Source: Henriciella sp.
Lineage (GTDB): Bacteria; Pseudomonadota; Alphaproteobacteria; Caulobacterales; Hyphomonadaceae
Assembly (NCBI RefSeq): GCF_029937755.1
Contig: NZ_JAPYPG010000004.1
Span: 310,001-374,000, forward strand
Direction: 5' to 3'
DNA length: 64,000 nucleotides
The position numbers and the translations under genes are program-made. Below, in pieces: positions 1 to 10,092 of this stretch. Positions within the stretch are counted from its first letter, which is position 1. Every line of letters begins with the position of its first letter. The notes beneath the pieces were generated by a model. The model ran no database searches, had not been told where the DNA came from, and saw only the letters and a program-made list of their open reading frames with translations.

Positions 1-1
1 C

Positions 2-154
2 CAGATCGAACGGCTGCGCAAGCTCGCACGCGAAAGCGGGCTCGACCCCGTCTTTGCCGAAAAATTCCTGAAATTCATCGTGGCCGAAGTCATTCGTCAC
101 CACGAGCGAATCCGTGACGGAGCTCCCGCCACGCCTCAATCGAAGACGCCATAA
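2..154 (+). CDS. Chorismate mutase (AroQ type), C-terminal fragment
   Basis: The window opens inside a gene whose last 50 codons are readable. The residues are helical and charged, with [15 protein letters not shown] followed by [17 protein letters not shown], which resembles the last helix of small AroQ-type chorismate mutases. That enzyme converts chorismate to prephenate for Phe and Tyr synthesis. In many alphaproteobacteria a chorismate mutase gene lies between ffh and rpsP, and rpsP does follow here after 20 bases, so context agrees. The start and the catalytic N-terminal part lie outside the window, so activity cannot be judged. Confidence 0.7.
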   Translation, partial: QIERLRKLARESGLDPVFAEKFLKFIVAEVIRHHERIRDGAPATPQSKTP

Positions 155-174
155 GACACTTAAGGAGATACACC

Positions 175-675
175 ATGGCTCTCAAAATCCGGCTCGCCCG
201 CGGCGGGTCCAAGAAACGCCCCTTCTACCGCGTTGTCGTCGCCGACTCCCGCGCCCCGCGTGACGGCCGCTACATCGAGAAGATCGGCACCTATGATCCC
301 CGCCTGCCGAAGGACTCCGAAAACCGCGTCCAGATCGACGGCGAAAAGGCCGCTGAATGGGTCAGCAAGGGCGCCAAGCCGACCGACCGCGTCGCTCGCT
401 TCCTGAACCAGATCGAAGTCGACGGCAAACCGATCGTCGCCTGGGAACACGGCAACAACCCGCAAAAGGGTGAGCCGGGCACGAAGGCCAAGGAACGCGT
501 CGAGGAAAAGGCTGAAAAGGAAGCCGCCAAGAAGGAAGCTGAAGCAGAAGCCAAGAAAGCCGCCGAAGAGGCCAAGAAGGCTCCGGCTGAAGAAGAGGCC
601 CCTGCTGAAGAGGCTGAAGCTGAAGCCAAGGAAGAGCCGACCGAAGAGGCCGCCGAGGAAGAAAAGACCAGCTAG
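175..675 (+). CDS. rpsP: 30S ribosomal protein S16 with long charged C-terminal tail
   Basis: Ribosomal protein S16 binds 16S rRNA early in 30S assembly. The N-terminal ~80 residues are a standard S16 domain, with [19 protein letters not shown] and a GTYDP segment. The other half of the 166 residues is a low-complexity Ala/Glu/Lys tail (from about residue 100) ending in EEEKTS; bacterial S16 is usually 80-90 aa, though tailed forms occur in alphaproteobacteria. A strong Shine-Dalgarno (AAGGAGA at 162-168) fixes the ATG at 175. The gene follows chorismate mutase and ends before a clear terminator, so the usual rimM and trmD do not follow here. The tail is probably disordered. Confidence 0.97.
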   Translation: MALKIRLARGGSKKRPFYRVVVADSRAPRDGRYIEKIGTYDPRLPKDSENRVQIDGEKAAEWVSKGAKPTDRVARFLNQIEVDGKPIVAWEHGNNPQKGEPGTKAKERVEEKAEKEAAKKEAEAEAKKAAEEAKKAPAEEEAPAEEAEAEAKEEPTEEAAEEEKTS

Positions 676-703
676 GTCTTTTCGCTTTCGCGAAACATTG
701 AAC

Positions 704-732
704 GCCGGGCAGGAAACTGCCCGGCTTTTTTT
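704..732 (+). terminator. Rho-independent terminator after rpsP
   Basis: A perfect 9-bp stem (GCCGGGCAG pairing with CTGCCCGGC) closes a GAAA loop and is followed by seven T residues. It lies 29 bases after the rpsP stop and ends the chorismate mutase-rpsP transcript. No matching A-run lies on the other side, so it should act only on the plus strand and not for the facing glmS gene. Confidence 0.92.
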
Positions 733-744
733 GTTCTCTGTCGC

Positions 745-2583
<1,839 letters not shown>

Positions 2584-2722
2584 ACCTACTCAACTCGCTT
2601 AATTTGCCTTCCGGGGAAAGCCTCTAGGAAAAGAGACGACCCCTCGTCACTGCAATTAGGATGACCGAATGTGACAGGCACGGGCCCGGATCGCGGGATT
2701 TCAGAGACGATTTGAGGCCGGG

Positions 2723-3280
2723 TCAGCGCTTTAGCGCTACGACGCTAACCGCGCGGGTGCCAGACTCCCTGTCCCAGTGATAGGTGCCGGGCGTGGAATC
2801 GGCTTGCGAGGTCGAGATGAAGGTGACCGGCCAGAGACAGGTCGCGACGAAGCTAGACAGCACGCGGTGGGCATATTCCGGTTCGGTATTTCCACTGGGC
2901 GCCACAACGATCCGATACGCCATGACATACTGGCCGGGAGTCGCCCGCCCGAAGGCAGCGTGGAGCCAGAAATAGCAGAAGACCAGGGCCGGACCAATCA
3001 CAACCGCGCCAGCAGGGCTGATGAGCGAAAGCAGCGGATGAAGCACGAGGAAGAGGGCGATCATGTCGATCAGGAAAGCCGTGAAGCGGCGCCATAGCCG
3101 GACGGGATGATCGGTCTCGATCAGATCGCCTGCAGGCATATAACCGAGGGCGAAGGCGCCTAGCGCGAGTCCTGCAAACAGGCGTACCGAACTCGCCTCA
3201 GGCACAAGGCGAAGCCAGGGCAAGGCCGCCCAGACGCCCAGAAGGGCGAGCAAGACGCTGAGGACCATCCAGCGGTTCAT
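2723..3280 (-). CDS. RDD family integral membrane protein
   Basis: A 185-residue membrane protein. It has two N-terminal hydrophobic helices, then the Arg/Asp pattern of the RDD family (RRFTAFLIDMIALFLVL), another long hydrophobic helix with FCYFWLHAAFGRATPGQY, and a polar C-terminus. RDD proteins are poorly characterised; some act in Na+/H+ antiport or as helpers of other membrane proteins. I chose the Met of MNRWMVLSV because it directly precedes the first helix; the frame stays open to 3319, giving 13 more unlikely residues. It is followed by glmS on the same strand after 139 bases, too far to imply one operon. Confidence 0.75.
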   Translation of the reverse strand: MNRWMVLSVLLALLGVWAALPWLRLVPEASSVRLFAGLALGAFALGYMPAGDLIETDHPVRLWRRFTAFLIDMIALFLVLHPLLSLISPAGAVVIGPALVFCYFWLHAAFGRATPGQYVMAYRIVVAPSGNTEPEYAHRVLSSFVATCLWPVTFISTSQADSTPGTYHWDRESGTRAVSVVALKR

Positions 3281-3385
3281 CGCACCTGCGATTTGGCGCG
3301 CTCCACCCTCTGGCGTCAATGAGAATTGGGCAGGATCAATGAGGAAATCTTGGCAACCCTGCTCACGCGCAGGGCGCGCAGCTGC

Positions 3386-4789
3386 CTACATCTGCATCGT
3401 CCAGCCTTCGACGCCCATGGCCGCCTGACGGACAGCTTCCGACAGCGTCGGGTGGGCGTGGCAGGTGCGGGCCACATCTTCGGACGCCGCGCCAAATTCC
3501 ATGGCCACGCAGATCTCATGGATCATTTCACCGACACCGACACCAACCATATGAGCACCGAGGATACGGTCAGTCTTGGCATCCGCCAGGATTTTCACAA
3601 AACCAAGCGTCTCGTGATTGGTGCGGGCGCGAGAATTGGCCTGGAAGGGAAACTTGCCCTTCTTGTACTCGATACCGGCTTCCTTGAGCTGGTCTTCCGT
3701 CTTGCCGACCCACGCTATCTCAGGGTTCGTGTAGACGACACTGGGGACGAGATTGTAATCGACATGCCCGGCCTTGCCGGCAATGAGCTCAGCCACGGCA
3801 GCACCGTCATCTTCAGCCTTGTGAGCGAGCATCGGGCCGTGGATGCAGTCGCCAACCGCCCAGACGCCGTCGGCAACCTTGAAATGGTCCGTCGTTTCGA
3901 TGACGCCACGCTTGTCGGTCTTGCCCCCGACAGCCTCAAGGCCAAGGCCTTCGGTGAAGGGGCGACGGCCAACCGCGACGACGACGGCATCCGCTTCCAG
4001 CACTTCCTCATCGCCGCCTTTGGCCGGCTCCATGAAGAGCTTGAGCTTGGATTTCATCTTCTCGACGCCGGTGACCTTCATGCCGAGGTGGAAATCGAGG
4101 CCCTGCTTCTTGAAGATGCGCTGGGCTTCCTTGGCGACCTCGGCGTCAGCGCCCGGCAGAGACCGGTCGAGAAACTCCACGACAGTGACGTCCGAGCCGA
4201 GCCGTGACCAGACCGAGCCGAGTTCAAGCCCGATCACGCCAGCGCCGATCAGGATGAGTTTCTTCGGAACGTCTTTCAGCGCAATGGCGCCGGTATTGGT
4301 CACCACGCGCTCTTCGTCGATTTCGATATTCGGAAGAGAGGCGGGTTCTGAGCCGGTGGCGATGACGATATTTTTCGTCTCGAGCGTCTGTTTCTTGCCG
4401 TCAGCGCCATCGACCTCGACCTTGCCTTTACCGGCGATCTTGCCGAAGCCCTTGATGTAATCGACCTTGTTCTTCTTCATCAGGAACTCGACGCCCTGGG
4501 TGAGGCCTTTCACGGCTTCGTCCTTCTGCGCCATCATCTGCTTGAGATCGAGATCGACCTTACCGGTCTTGATGCCGAGGCCTTCGAAATTCGTCTTTGC
4601 CGCCTCGAAGAGTTCCGACGCATGCAGCAGCGCTTTGGATGGAATGCAGCCGACATTCAGGCAGGTCCCGCCAAGCACGCCGCGCTTCTCGATAATTGCG
4701 GTCTTCAGGCCAAGCTGGCCGGCGCGGATCGCGCAGTTATAACCGCCGGGGCCGCCCCCGATGATGACGACGTCATAGGTGTCTGCCAT
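3386..4789 (-). CDS. lpd: Dihydrolipoyl dehydrogenase (E3)
   Basis: This FAD flavoprotein reoxidises the dihydrolipoamide of 2-oxoacid dehydrogenase complexes, passing electrons to NAD+. The 467 residues show the N-terminal FAD fold GGGPGGYN, the redox disulfide in GGTCLNVGCIPSK (Cys43 and Cys48), an NAD-binding GAGVIGLELGSVW segment, a second FAD contact AVGDC, and the C-terminal HAHPTLSE with the catalytic His-Glu pair. All key residues are present. The usual neighbours (odhA/odhB or pdh genes) are not in the window; only small membrane protein genes lie upstream, so which complex it serves cannot be told here. Confidence 0.97.
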   Translation of the reverse strand: MADTYDVVIIGGGPGGYNCAIRAGQLGLKTAIIEKRGVLGGTCLNVGCIPSKALLHASELFEAAKTNFEGLGIKTGKVDLDLKQMMAQKDEAVKGLTQGVEFLMKKNKVDYIKGFGKIAGKGKVEVDGADGKKQTLETKNIVIATGSEPASLPNIEIDEERVVTNTGAIALKDVPKKLILIGAGVIGLELGSVWSRLGSDVTVVEFLDRSLPGADAEVAKEAQRIFKKQGLDFHLGMKVTGVEKMKSKLKLFMEPAKGGDEEVLEADAVVVAVGRRPFTEGLGLEAVGGKTDKRGVIETTDHFKVADGVWAVGDCIHGPMLAHKAEDDGAAVAELIAGKAGHVDYNLVPSVVYTNPEIAWVGKTEDQLKEAGIEYKKGKFPFQANSRARTNHETLGFVKILADAKTDRILGAHMVGVGVGEMIHEICVAMEFGAASEDVARTCHAHPTLSEAVRQAAMGVEGWTMQM

Positions 4790-4872
4790 GGAAATTCCGC
4801 CTCAAAAGGTCAGTGCTGTGAATCGACCGCGAACCTAAGCACTGACGCAGCGAAATCAATGCGGCTAACGGC

Positions 4873-5238
4873 TCATTTCCTGTGGCGGAACACAAGCACG
4901 CCGGAAATGACAAGAAGGAACGGGGCGAGCACGGCTTCGTCCGACCAGAGAGACGAATCTGCCCCTGATCCGGCCATCGCGCCGGTCATGGCCGCGAACA
5001 CCGCCGCGCCGGCTGTCATCAGCCAGGCACCGCCGGGCAAAGCAGCCAGGGCGAGAAGGCCGCCAACGATCATCAGCGCCGTCGATACAAGCCGCATCAG
5101 CGATGTCGGCGGGTTGAGCAGCTCGGTTATCAGATCGCTGCCACGTGAGATCTGCATCTGGATGGGTTCGATGGTCTGCCACAGCATCCAGGCTGCAACG
5201 CAGATGCCGACGAGGCCGGCCAGTCGCCTGATAAGCAT
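4873..5238 (-). CDS. Small four-helix membrane protein, paralogue of the next gene
   Basis: A 121-residue protein with about four membrane segments (near residues 5-20, 48-70, 73-93 and 102-117) and a short basic end, FRHRK. I recognise no family. Its C-terminal half aligns with that of the gene at 5314-5742: both have a GGAWL segment, then a hydrophobic helix, then LWSDE or VWSDD, then a last helix ending in Arg/His residues. The two are adjacent on the same strand, so a tandem duplication is likely. The first ATG is preceded by a GGGAGG-like Shine-Dalgarno. Function unknown. Confidence 0.6.
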   Translation of the reverse strand: MLIRRLAGLVGICVAAWMLWQTIEPIQMQISRGSDLITELLNPPTSLMRLVSTALMIVGGLLALAALPGGAWLMTAGAAVFAAMTGAMAGSGADSSLWSDEAVLAPFLLVISGVLVFRHRK

Positions 5239-5313
5239 GGGCCCTCCTCCCGCCTTTGCATGCTCTAGCCAGATGCATCCAAGGGCGAATTGCCCATGAA
5301 TGCAAGCCGTGCA

Positions 5314-5742
5314 TCAGGTACGGGAGATCTGGCCCACATCGACCGTGTCGTATTCCGGCGTATCGGCTTCGTCTCCCTCGCGCCGCAGAACAACGAGGGC
5401 AAGGAAGAGCGTGGTAAGGATCGACAGGTAGAGATAATCGTCGCTCCAGACTGCCACGCTGTATCGTCCCTGGATCAGGCCGATGGTGACGCAGGCGAAC
5501 ATGAAGGTCGAGATACCTGCCAGCCATGCTCCGCCCTTGCGTTCGGTAAGCGCTGCCAGACCCGCAAGGAATGCAGCAAGCGCCGACATCATCCGGACGC
5601 TGACTTCCGGCTCGATAAGGAGCGATGGCAGTGTTACTTCGAGGGTCGCGTGGATGAAGTGTGCCAGTCCGACGCCAACTTGCCACATGAACCATGTTCC
5701 AAGAAGGCCGAGGCAAAATCCACAGAACTGGCGGAATCTCAT
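5314..5742 (-). CDS. Small four-helix membrane protein, paralogue of the previous gene
   Basis: A 142-residue membrane protein starting MRFRQFCGFCLGLLG, with about four hydrophobic segments and a polar, acidic tail (REGDEADTPEYDTVDVG). I chose this start because it opens directly into the first helix and has a G-rich Shine-Dalgarno about 10 bases upstream; the frame is open to 5829, but that extension is polar and unconvincing. The GGAWL ... VWSDD ... VVLRRE block matches GGAWL ... LWSDE ... VFRHRK of the neighbour at 4873-5238. Function unknown; probably part of a small membrane-protein cluster together with 5847-6491. Confidence 0.58.
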   Translation of the reverse strand: MRFRQFCGFCLGLLGTWFMWQVGVGLAHFIHATLEVTLPSLLIEPEVSVRMMSALAAFLAGLAALTERKGGAWLAGISTFMFACVTIGLIQGRYSVAVWSDDYLYLSILTTLFLALVVLRREGDEADTPEYDTVDVGQISRT

Positions 5743-5846
5743 GGCCGGAAAACCCCCGAGGCTTACATGAATTTCAGGTTGTACTTTGCTGCCCTGAACA
5801 GTTTGTGAAAATTTCCTGCTCGATTGCATCTATCAGCCAAAAACTT

Positions 5847-6491
5847 TCAATATCCACTACGCTCCCGACGTGCGCGCATCCGTCTGCCTTCAGCCGCAAA
5901 ATGGGCACGCTGACGGGCAATCGCGGCCGGGACAGGCCGGCGCCGGCGAGGCTTTTCAGTTATGAGCTCCGGCGTTACGGAGGGGGCTGTTCGCGCGACC
6001 AGGGCGTCGAACTGCTCCTGGCTCAGTGTGACCTTCCCGTCCTCCTCGTCCGCCTCCGGCAGTCCAGCAGGAAGCTTGCGCCGGCGCAGCATCAGTACCG
6101 CATATCCCAGCAGTAGCGTGATGATCGCTCCTCCGGCCACCATGCCTTCGGGGCCACTCGGATCACGCCACCAGCCCTGCTCGAAATCGACGAGATAGAA
6201 GATGGGAGTCGAGGCGACCATGCCCATGGCGTACCAGAGCACTCCCCCCGGACGGCGCCCGGCAACGCAGACAGATGCCGCATAGTAACAAAGCGAGGCG
6301 AGGAAATAGGGGGCGCCATAGACGATGCCGAGTTCACGCCAATTGATGTTGTCCAGCCCAAGTGACGGATCAGGATGGAAGAACAGGGTCAGAAACATCA
6401 TGATGCTCGGCCAGCGGATAGCCGCTAGCGCGCCAAACGCAAATACGATGGCGAGGCCGGCAACCATGAGAGCAATCACGCGGCGGGACAT
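5847..6491 (-). CDS. Hypothetical multi-span membrane protein with Arg-rich tail
   Basis: A 214-residue protein with about five hydrophobic segments in its first 150 residues, for example IALMVAGLAIVFAFGALAA and VLWYAMGMVASTPIFYL. A cytoplasmic tail rich in Arg follows (KPRRRRPVPAAIARQRAHF to the end). I recognise no family. It lies on the same strand as the two small membrane protein genes downstream, with about 100 bases between, and is divergent from the DUF3429 gene. The Arg-rich tail could bind nucleic acid or anionic lipid, but that is only inference. Confidence 0.55.
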   Translation of the reverse strand: MSRRVIALMVAGLAIVFAFGALAAIRWPSIMMFLTLFFHPDPSLGLDNINWRELGIVYGAPYFLASLCYYAASVCVAGRRPGGVLWYAMGMVASTPIFYLVDFEQGWWRDPSGPEGMVAGGAIITLLLGYAVLMLRRRKLPAGLPEADEEDGKVTLSQEQFDALVARTAPSVTPELITEKPRRRRPVPAAIARQRAHFAAEGRRMRARRERSGY

Positions 6492-6628
6492 GCCGACAGA
6501 CCTAACGCAGGTGCAATTTACACCGCATGAATGGTTGCGCCGAGTTTTCGGTTAACCGGAAAGGTTGTGTTCACGAATCCGCCAGCGGGCATGGACAGCT
6601 GCCTCTGAGAGGACATATCTCAAACATT

Positions 6629-7093
6629 ATGAGTGACGTGTCCCCCACCTTTCGCCATACCGCTGCAGGGCTGACAGGCGCAGGCGCCTTGCCATTCATT
6701 GCCCTGACAATTGCCATGGGTGTACTGGACGCACCAACAAATCTGACGGCCAGCTTCTGGCTCATGGTTTACGCGACTGTGATCCTCAGCTTCCTCGGCG
6801 GTATCCGGTGGGGGCTCGCCCTGACATCACCGTCAGGCACGCCGCTGCCGCTTGTCCTGTCGGTGCTTCCTGCCCTGGCCGGCTGGGCGATCGTACCCTA
6901 TGCGATCCTGGTCCAGCAAATCCCAAGTCCGGAATGGTTTCTTGCCTACGCCGCCCTCTTCGCCCTGCAATTCGGCTGGGACTGGACATCCACGGCTGTA
7001 CCCGGCTGGTTCAGGCCGATCCGGCTGATGGTCAGCGGCGTCGTCATTGCTTGCCTGATTGCAGCCTGGGCGATCAGGGCTTTTGCCGGCTAG
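6629..7093 (+). CDS. DUF3429 domain membrane protein
   Basis: A 154-residue protein of about five hydrophobic helices. The segment ILSFLGGIRWGLAL with following prolines is the hallmark of the DUF3429 family, whose function is unknown. I start at the ATG at 6629 (MSDVSPTF), just before the family domain; a GAGAGGA element lies 15-20 bases upstream, rather far for a Shine-Dalgarno. The open frame extends to 6527, but those residues look non-coding. The stop TAG shares the tetranucleotide CTAG with the stop of the convergent dsbB gene, so the two genes overlap by four bases. Confidence 0.75.
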   Translation: MSDVSPTFRHTAAGLTGAGALPFIALTIAMGVLDAPTNLTASFWLMVYATVILSFLGGIRWGLALTSPSGTPLPLVLSVLPALAGWAIVPYAILVQQIPSPEWFLAYAALFALQFGWDWTSTAVPGWFRPIRLMVSGVVIACLIAAWAIRAFAG

Positions 7094-7611
7094 GCCGTCT
7101 CGCTCGGCAGGGCGGCGGTTGCTGCGGTAAAGCTGAGCGCCGCCAGTCCCAGAGATACCAGTGCATTCCAGCCCGCCATGGAAAGGCCGATCATCGTCCA
7201 TGCCGCATCTTCGCAGGACGCCGTCGCGGTGCGTTCATCAATACCGCCCAGATCGAGATTGACGACATCGACCGTCCCGGCAGCACACCCTGTTGGGGCC
7301 GGCCAGAAATTCCATTCCACACCCGCATGATAGGCAGCCACGACAGCCCCTGTCAGAAAGACGAGCGCGAGCATGACGTTGAAGGCGACCAGAAAGCGCC
7401 GGTTCTGACGGATGTTCCATAGAACAAGTCCCGTGGCCGCCATGGCAATAGCCGCCCAGTAAACCTCCCGCTGGCGCAGACAAAGCTGGCACGGCAGGAG
7501 GTAGGCGAAATGCTCGAAAGCGTGCGCAGCCGCAAGCATTGCGGCGGATGCGAGCAATGCCAGCAGCGGCCAGCGCCAGGTTTTCAGCAAAGGGGAAAGT
7601 GCCGCTGTCAT
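7090..7611 (-). CDS. dsbB: Disulfide bond formation protein B (DsbB)
   Basis: DsbB is the inner-membrane quinone reductase that reoxidises DsbA. The 173-residue protein has four predicted helices. The first active-site pair is in LLPCQLCLRQRE (Cys41 and Cys44), right after helix 1 as in the family, and a second periplasmic pair is provided by TGCAAGT and SCEDAAW. The loop between helices 3 and 4 is the expected length. It converges on DUF3429 with a four-base CTAG overlap. The many exported Cys-containing proteins in this window (for example 40008-40592) are potential clients of the Dsb pathway. Confidence 0.92.
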   Translation of the reverse strand: MTAALSPLLKTWRWPLLALLASAAMLAAAHAFEHFAYLLPCQLCLRQREVYWAAIAMAATGLVLWNIRQNRRFLVAFNVMLALVFLTGAVVAAYHAGVEWNFWPAPTGCAAGTVDVVNLDLGGIDERTATASCEDAAWTMIGLSMAGWNALVSLGLAALSFTAATAALPSETA

Positions 7612-7698
7612 GCGCCCTCAAGCAATCCGAACGGGTTTACGAATTGAACAATGACCATGGCATCAACAAGGCGCAATGCGGCGATGAAGCGCGCCCCG

Positions 7699-8301
7699 TC
7701 ACGCTCCCGTGATCGTGCGCACGCCCAGAGCCACCAGGGCCAGCAGGGTAATGATCCAGGCGGTGCCGATAATACTCCCGAGAATGACCAGGATACCGTC
7801 ACGCGCCATCAGCCCGAAGGCGACGATCGCGACACCGATGCCCGGCACGGTGTTTGTTGAAGGCAGCGGAACCAGGATCGACGCACAAAAGAAGACAAGA
7901 AACAGGCCGATAACCCGCTCACCCCGATCTCCCATGAGAAAAGTGAAGCGCGGCCGGGCAATCTTTTCCAGCCAGCCGAACCACTTTCGCCCCCCCCTTG
8001 CAGTGCGTGTCAGCCCCTTCTTGTCGATCTTCCGCTCGCCGAACTTGTGCGGCAACCATGGCTCTTCGCGTCCGGCAGCCATCTGGCCGGCCAGGACCAT
8101 CATGGGAAGCGAGACAACCTGCGGAACGCCATAGAGAAATGGAATGCAGCATGGCAGGGCCAGAATAAAAAGCGCAGCGCCGAACGCACGTTCATCGAGC
8201 CTGTCGAATATCGCTCTCAGCGAAAAACCTTCCTCGGGAGCCTCGGCCGCCATGGCTTCGATTGACTGCAGAAAAGTGCGCGGAGAGGGATCGTGTGTCA
8301 T
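7699..8301 (-). CDS. Exopolysaccharide synthesis ExoD family protein
   Basis: A 200-residue membrane protein matching the ExoD family: an N-terminal cytoplasmic segment with FSLRAIFDRLDERAFG, a hydrophobic block with LPCCIPFLYGVPQ, then GDRGERVIGLFLVF and several more helices. ExoD was named in Sinorhizobium for exopolysaccharide and alkali-sensitivity phenotypes; its chemistry is unknown. I start at the ATG at 8301 (MTHDPSPRT). The frame continues open to 8481 but would run through tRNA-Leu, so the longer version is rejected. Next downstream on the same strand is dsbB, after 87 bases. Confidence 0.85.
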   Translation of the reverse strand: MTHDPSPRTFLQSIEAMAAEAPEEGFSLRAIFDRLDERAFGAALFILALPCCIPFLYGVPQVVSLPMMVLAGQMAAGREEPWLPHKFGERKIDKKGLTRTARGGRKWFGWLEKIARPRFTFLMGDRGERVIGLFLVFFCASILVPLPSTNTVPGIGVAIVAFGLMARDGILVILGSIIGTAWIITLLALVALGVRTITGA

Positions 8302-8389
8302 GCATTTTCGCCTAGCCCAGTTCCGTTGGCTGGTCGAGACGATTGACGCGGATTGCGCGTTCAGGCACAGGCAAAAGCCCCACGAATCA

Positions 8390-8476
8390 GCCCCGGTGGT
8401 GGAATTGGTAGACGCGGCGGACTCAAAATCCGCTTCTGGCAACAGAGTGCCGGTTCGAGTCCGGCCCGGGGCACCA
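8390..8476 (+). tRNA. tRNA-Leu (anticodon CAA)
   Basis: An 87-nt tRNA with a 7-bp acceptor stem (GCCCCGG with CCGGGGC), discriminator A and an encoded CCA (8474-8476). The anticodon loop CTCAAAA puts CAA at 8424-8426, reading UUG. The long variable arm and the GGTTCGAGTCC T-arm are typical of class II tRNA-Leu. It is transcribed away from the ExoD gene. No phage-type integrase lies beside it, so there is no sign that it serves as an attachment site. Confidence 0.97.
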
Positions 8477-8608
8477 TTCATCCTTGGTGGGGCGTGGCGA
8501 AAAATCAGTCCAGCGAACTGATTTTAGCGGATGAATGCCCCGGCAGGGACCATTTCCTTCATCAAATATCGCGCTAGCTCCCCGGTCATAACCATGCGGG
8601 AGACTATC

Positions 8609-9316
8609 ATGCCAGCCGTCATTATCGGCGCGACCGGCGGAATTGGCCGCGCCCTGACCCTCGGGCTGAAGGAAAAGGGCTATAGCGGCCCGGTTCATGC
8701 CCTTTCACGCTCAGGCGGTGGAGACTGGCCGAGCGACGTTGTGCCCGGGAAAATCGACATCCTGCATGAGGATAGCATCGCGGCAGCCGCTGAAGCTGTC
8801 GACGCGCCTGATCTTGTCATCATTGCCAGCGGTATCCTGTCGGACGGTGAGCGATTGCAACCGGAAAAATCTTGGCGGCATCAGTCCATGGCGGCGTTTG
8901 AGAAAGTCTTCCACGTGAACACGTTCGGTCCGGGGCTGGTCGCGAAACACTTCCTGCCACGCATGCCGCGCGAAGGGCGAACGGTTTTCGCCGCACTCTC
9001 CGCGCGCGTCGGATCGATCAGTGACAATGGCTTCGGAGGTTGGCATGCCTATCGGGCTTCAAAGGCGGCCCTCAACATGCTCATCCGCAACTATGCGATC
9101 GAACAGGCACGCAAGAATGAAAGTTCGATCTGCGTTGGCCTTCACCCAGGCACCGTCGATACAGGGCTGTCCAAGCCTTTCCAGACCAACGTGCCGGACA
9201 GGCAACTTTTCTCCCCTGAGCAGTCCGCAGGCTATCTGCTTGACGTTATCGACGGCCTGACGGCGAAAGACAGCGGCAGGCTGTTTGACTGGCAGGGGAA
9301 GGAAATCGCTCCCTGA
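8609..9316 (+). CDS. Short-chain dehydrogenase/reductase, C-factor (CsgA) type
   Basis: A 235-residue SDR. The N-terminus has the compact nucleotide-binding motif IIGATGGIGRAL, then IIASGIL in place of NNAG, and HAYRASKAALNML with the catalytic Tyr and Lys (YxxxK). The catalytic Ser is in ALSARVGSI. This layout resembles the CsgA/C-factor subgroup, whose substrates are mostly unknown. GGGAG eight bases before the ATG at 8609 supports that start; upstream ATGs at 8594 and 8531 are in frame. It follows tRNA-Leu and converges closely (2-base gap) on a lipoprotein gene. Confidence 0.82.
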   Translation: MPAVIIGATGGIGRALTLGLKEKGYSGPVHALSRSGGGDWPSDVVPGKIDILHEDSIAAAAEAVDAPDLVIIASGILSDGERLQPEKSWRHQSMAAFEKVFHVNTFGPGLVAKHFLPRMPREGRTVFAALSARVGSISDNGFGGWHAYRASKAALNMLIRNYAIEQARKNESSICVGLHPGTVDTGLSKPFQTNVPDRQLFSPEQSAGYLLDVIDGLTAKDSGRLFDWQGKEIAP

Positions 9317-9318
9317 TC

Positions 9319-9798
9319 TCAGCCAGGACCAGCCGTGTTCATCAGGACAGATTCGGCGTCATAAACCTGCGCATCTTCCGGCTGGTTGCCCCTGCCGGTA
9401 ATGATTTCCAGGCTTTCGGTCACCTTGCTTTTGCTCCCGCCAAGCGGGAAACCCACACCAACGCCAACACCGACGCCGGACCCATATGAGCCGCTGCTGC
9501 CGCCGACGGAAACAGAAGAGCCAGTACCGCCACGACTTTCCGCCTCCGTGTAGCCATGAACCACGCGGAACCACTCATCTCCATGCTCAACCGTTACCTC
9601 TGCGGCGCGGCGCAAGGCGTACTGTCTCGCATCCTCAGGGCTGAGCGCGGTGTAGCTGACGCGATAGCGATTATTTTCAATAGGCTGAACCAGATAGCCC
9701 TGAGCACCAGATGAACCAGCGGGGCCATAGGGTTGTGCGGTGGTGCAGGCAACGGTGCCGGAAACCAGCAGGCCTGCGATAAGAAGATGTCTGATCAT
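9319..9798 (-). CDS. CC0125/CC1285-type lipoprotein
   Basis: A 159-residue exported lipoprotein: MIRHLLIAGLL leads to a lipobox VSGTVAC, so the mature protein would start at Cys18. The middle contains a conserved-looking YRVSYTA ... ALRRAAEVTVEHG ... FRVVHG stretch, followed by a Gly/Ser-rich linker with repeated GVG units and a polar end. The pattern fits a Caulobacterales lipoprotein family of unknown function (CC0125/CC1285 type). Substrate and partners cannot be inferred. Its promoter must lie in the 9799-10092 gap. Confidence 0.72.
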   Translation of the reverse strand: MIRHLLIAGLLVSGTVACTTAQPYGPAGSSGAQGYLVQPIENNRYRVSYTALSPEDARQYALRRAAEVTVEHGDEWFRVVHGYTEAESRGGTGSSVSVGGSSGSYGSGVGVGVGVGFPLGGSKSKVTESLEIITGRGNQPEDAQVYDAESVLMNTAGPG

Positions 9799-10092
9799 GT
9801 GTCCAATCCTGCCACGGGCCTTCGTGAGACGCCAGCGGGTTCACTATCATGTCAGAATGAACGCGTCACAACGATGTGGGCTCCAGAGTGTTCAGGTGGC
9901 CTGAGTTACAAAGTGGAACAGCACGGACGGTTCCCCCTGAGACCGACAGCGTGCTGTGCGGGTTCGCGCTGAGTGGCCGTCTGCCCAATCTGGCCAGATC
10001 CAGGCGCGATCCATTCGGCAGAATGCCTCTGGCGGAACAGTGGACTCTGAGGGGACAGAAGCTGTTCCGCCCGCATTCCGCTCTGTGAGCCT
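9799..10092. other. Intergenic region between a lipoprotein gene and tyrA
   Basis: About 290 bases between the start of the lipoprotein gene and the end of tyrA, both on the minus strand. I see no convincing coding frame here. It should hold the lipoprotein promoter and the end of the hisC-tyrA transcript. The one clear structure is the inverted repeat at 10032-10070, described separately; a weaker GGAAC/GTTCC pair lies near 9912-9931. Confidence 0.5.
10032..10070. repeat. 9-bp perfect inverted repeat downstream of tyrA
   Basis: GCGGAACAG at 10032-10040 is perfectly complementary to CTGTTCCGC at 10062-10070, with a 21-base loop that can itself form a small CTG/CAG stem. It lies 22 bases past the tyrA stop on the minus strand. 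No T-run follows on either strand, so it is not a standard intrinsic terminator. It may stabilise the transcript end or be a protein site. Confidence 0.55.

Noticed and set aside
8302-8481. N-terminal extension of the ExoD-like gene
   Set aside because: It would read through the complete tRNA-Leu on the other strand; the ATG at 8301 is the natural start.
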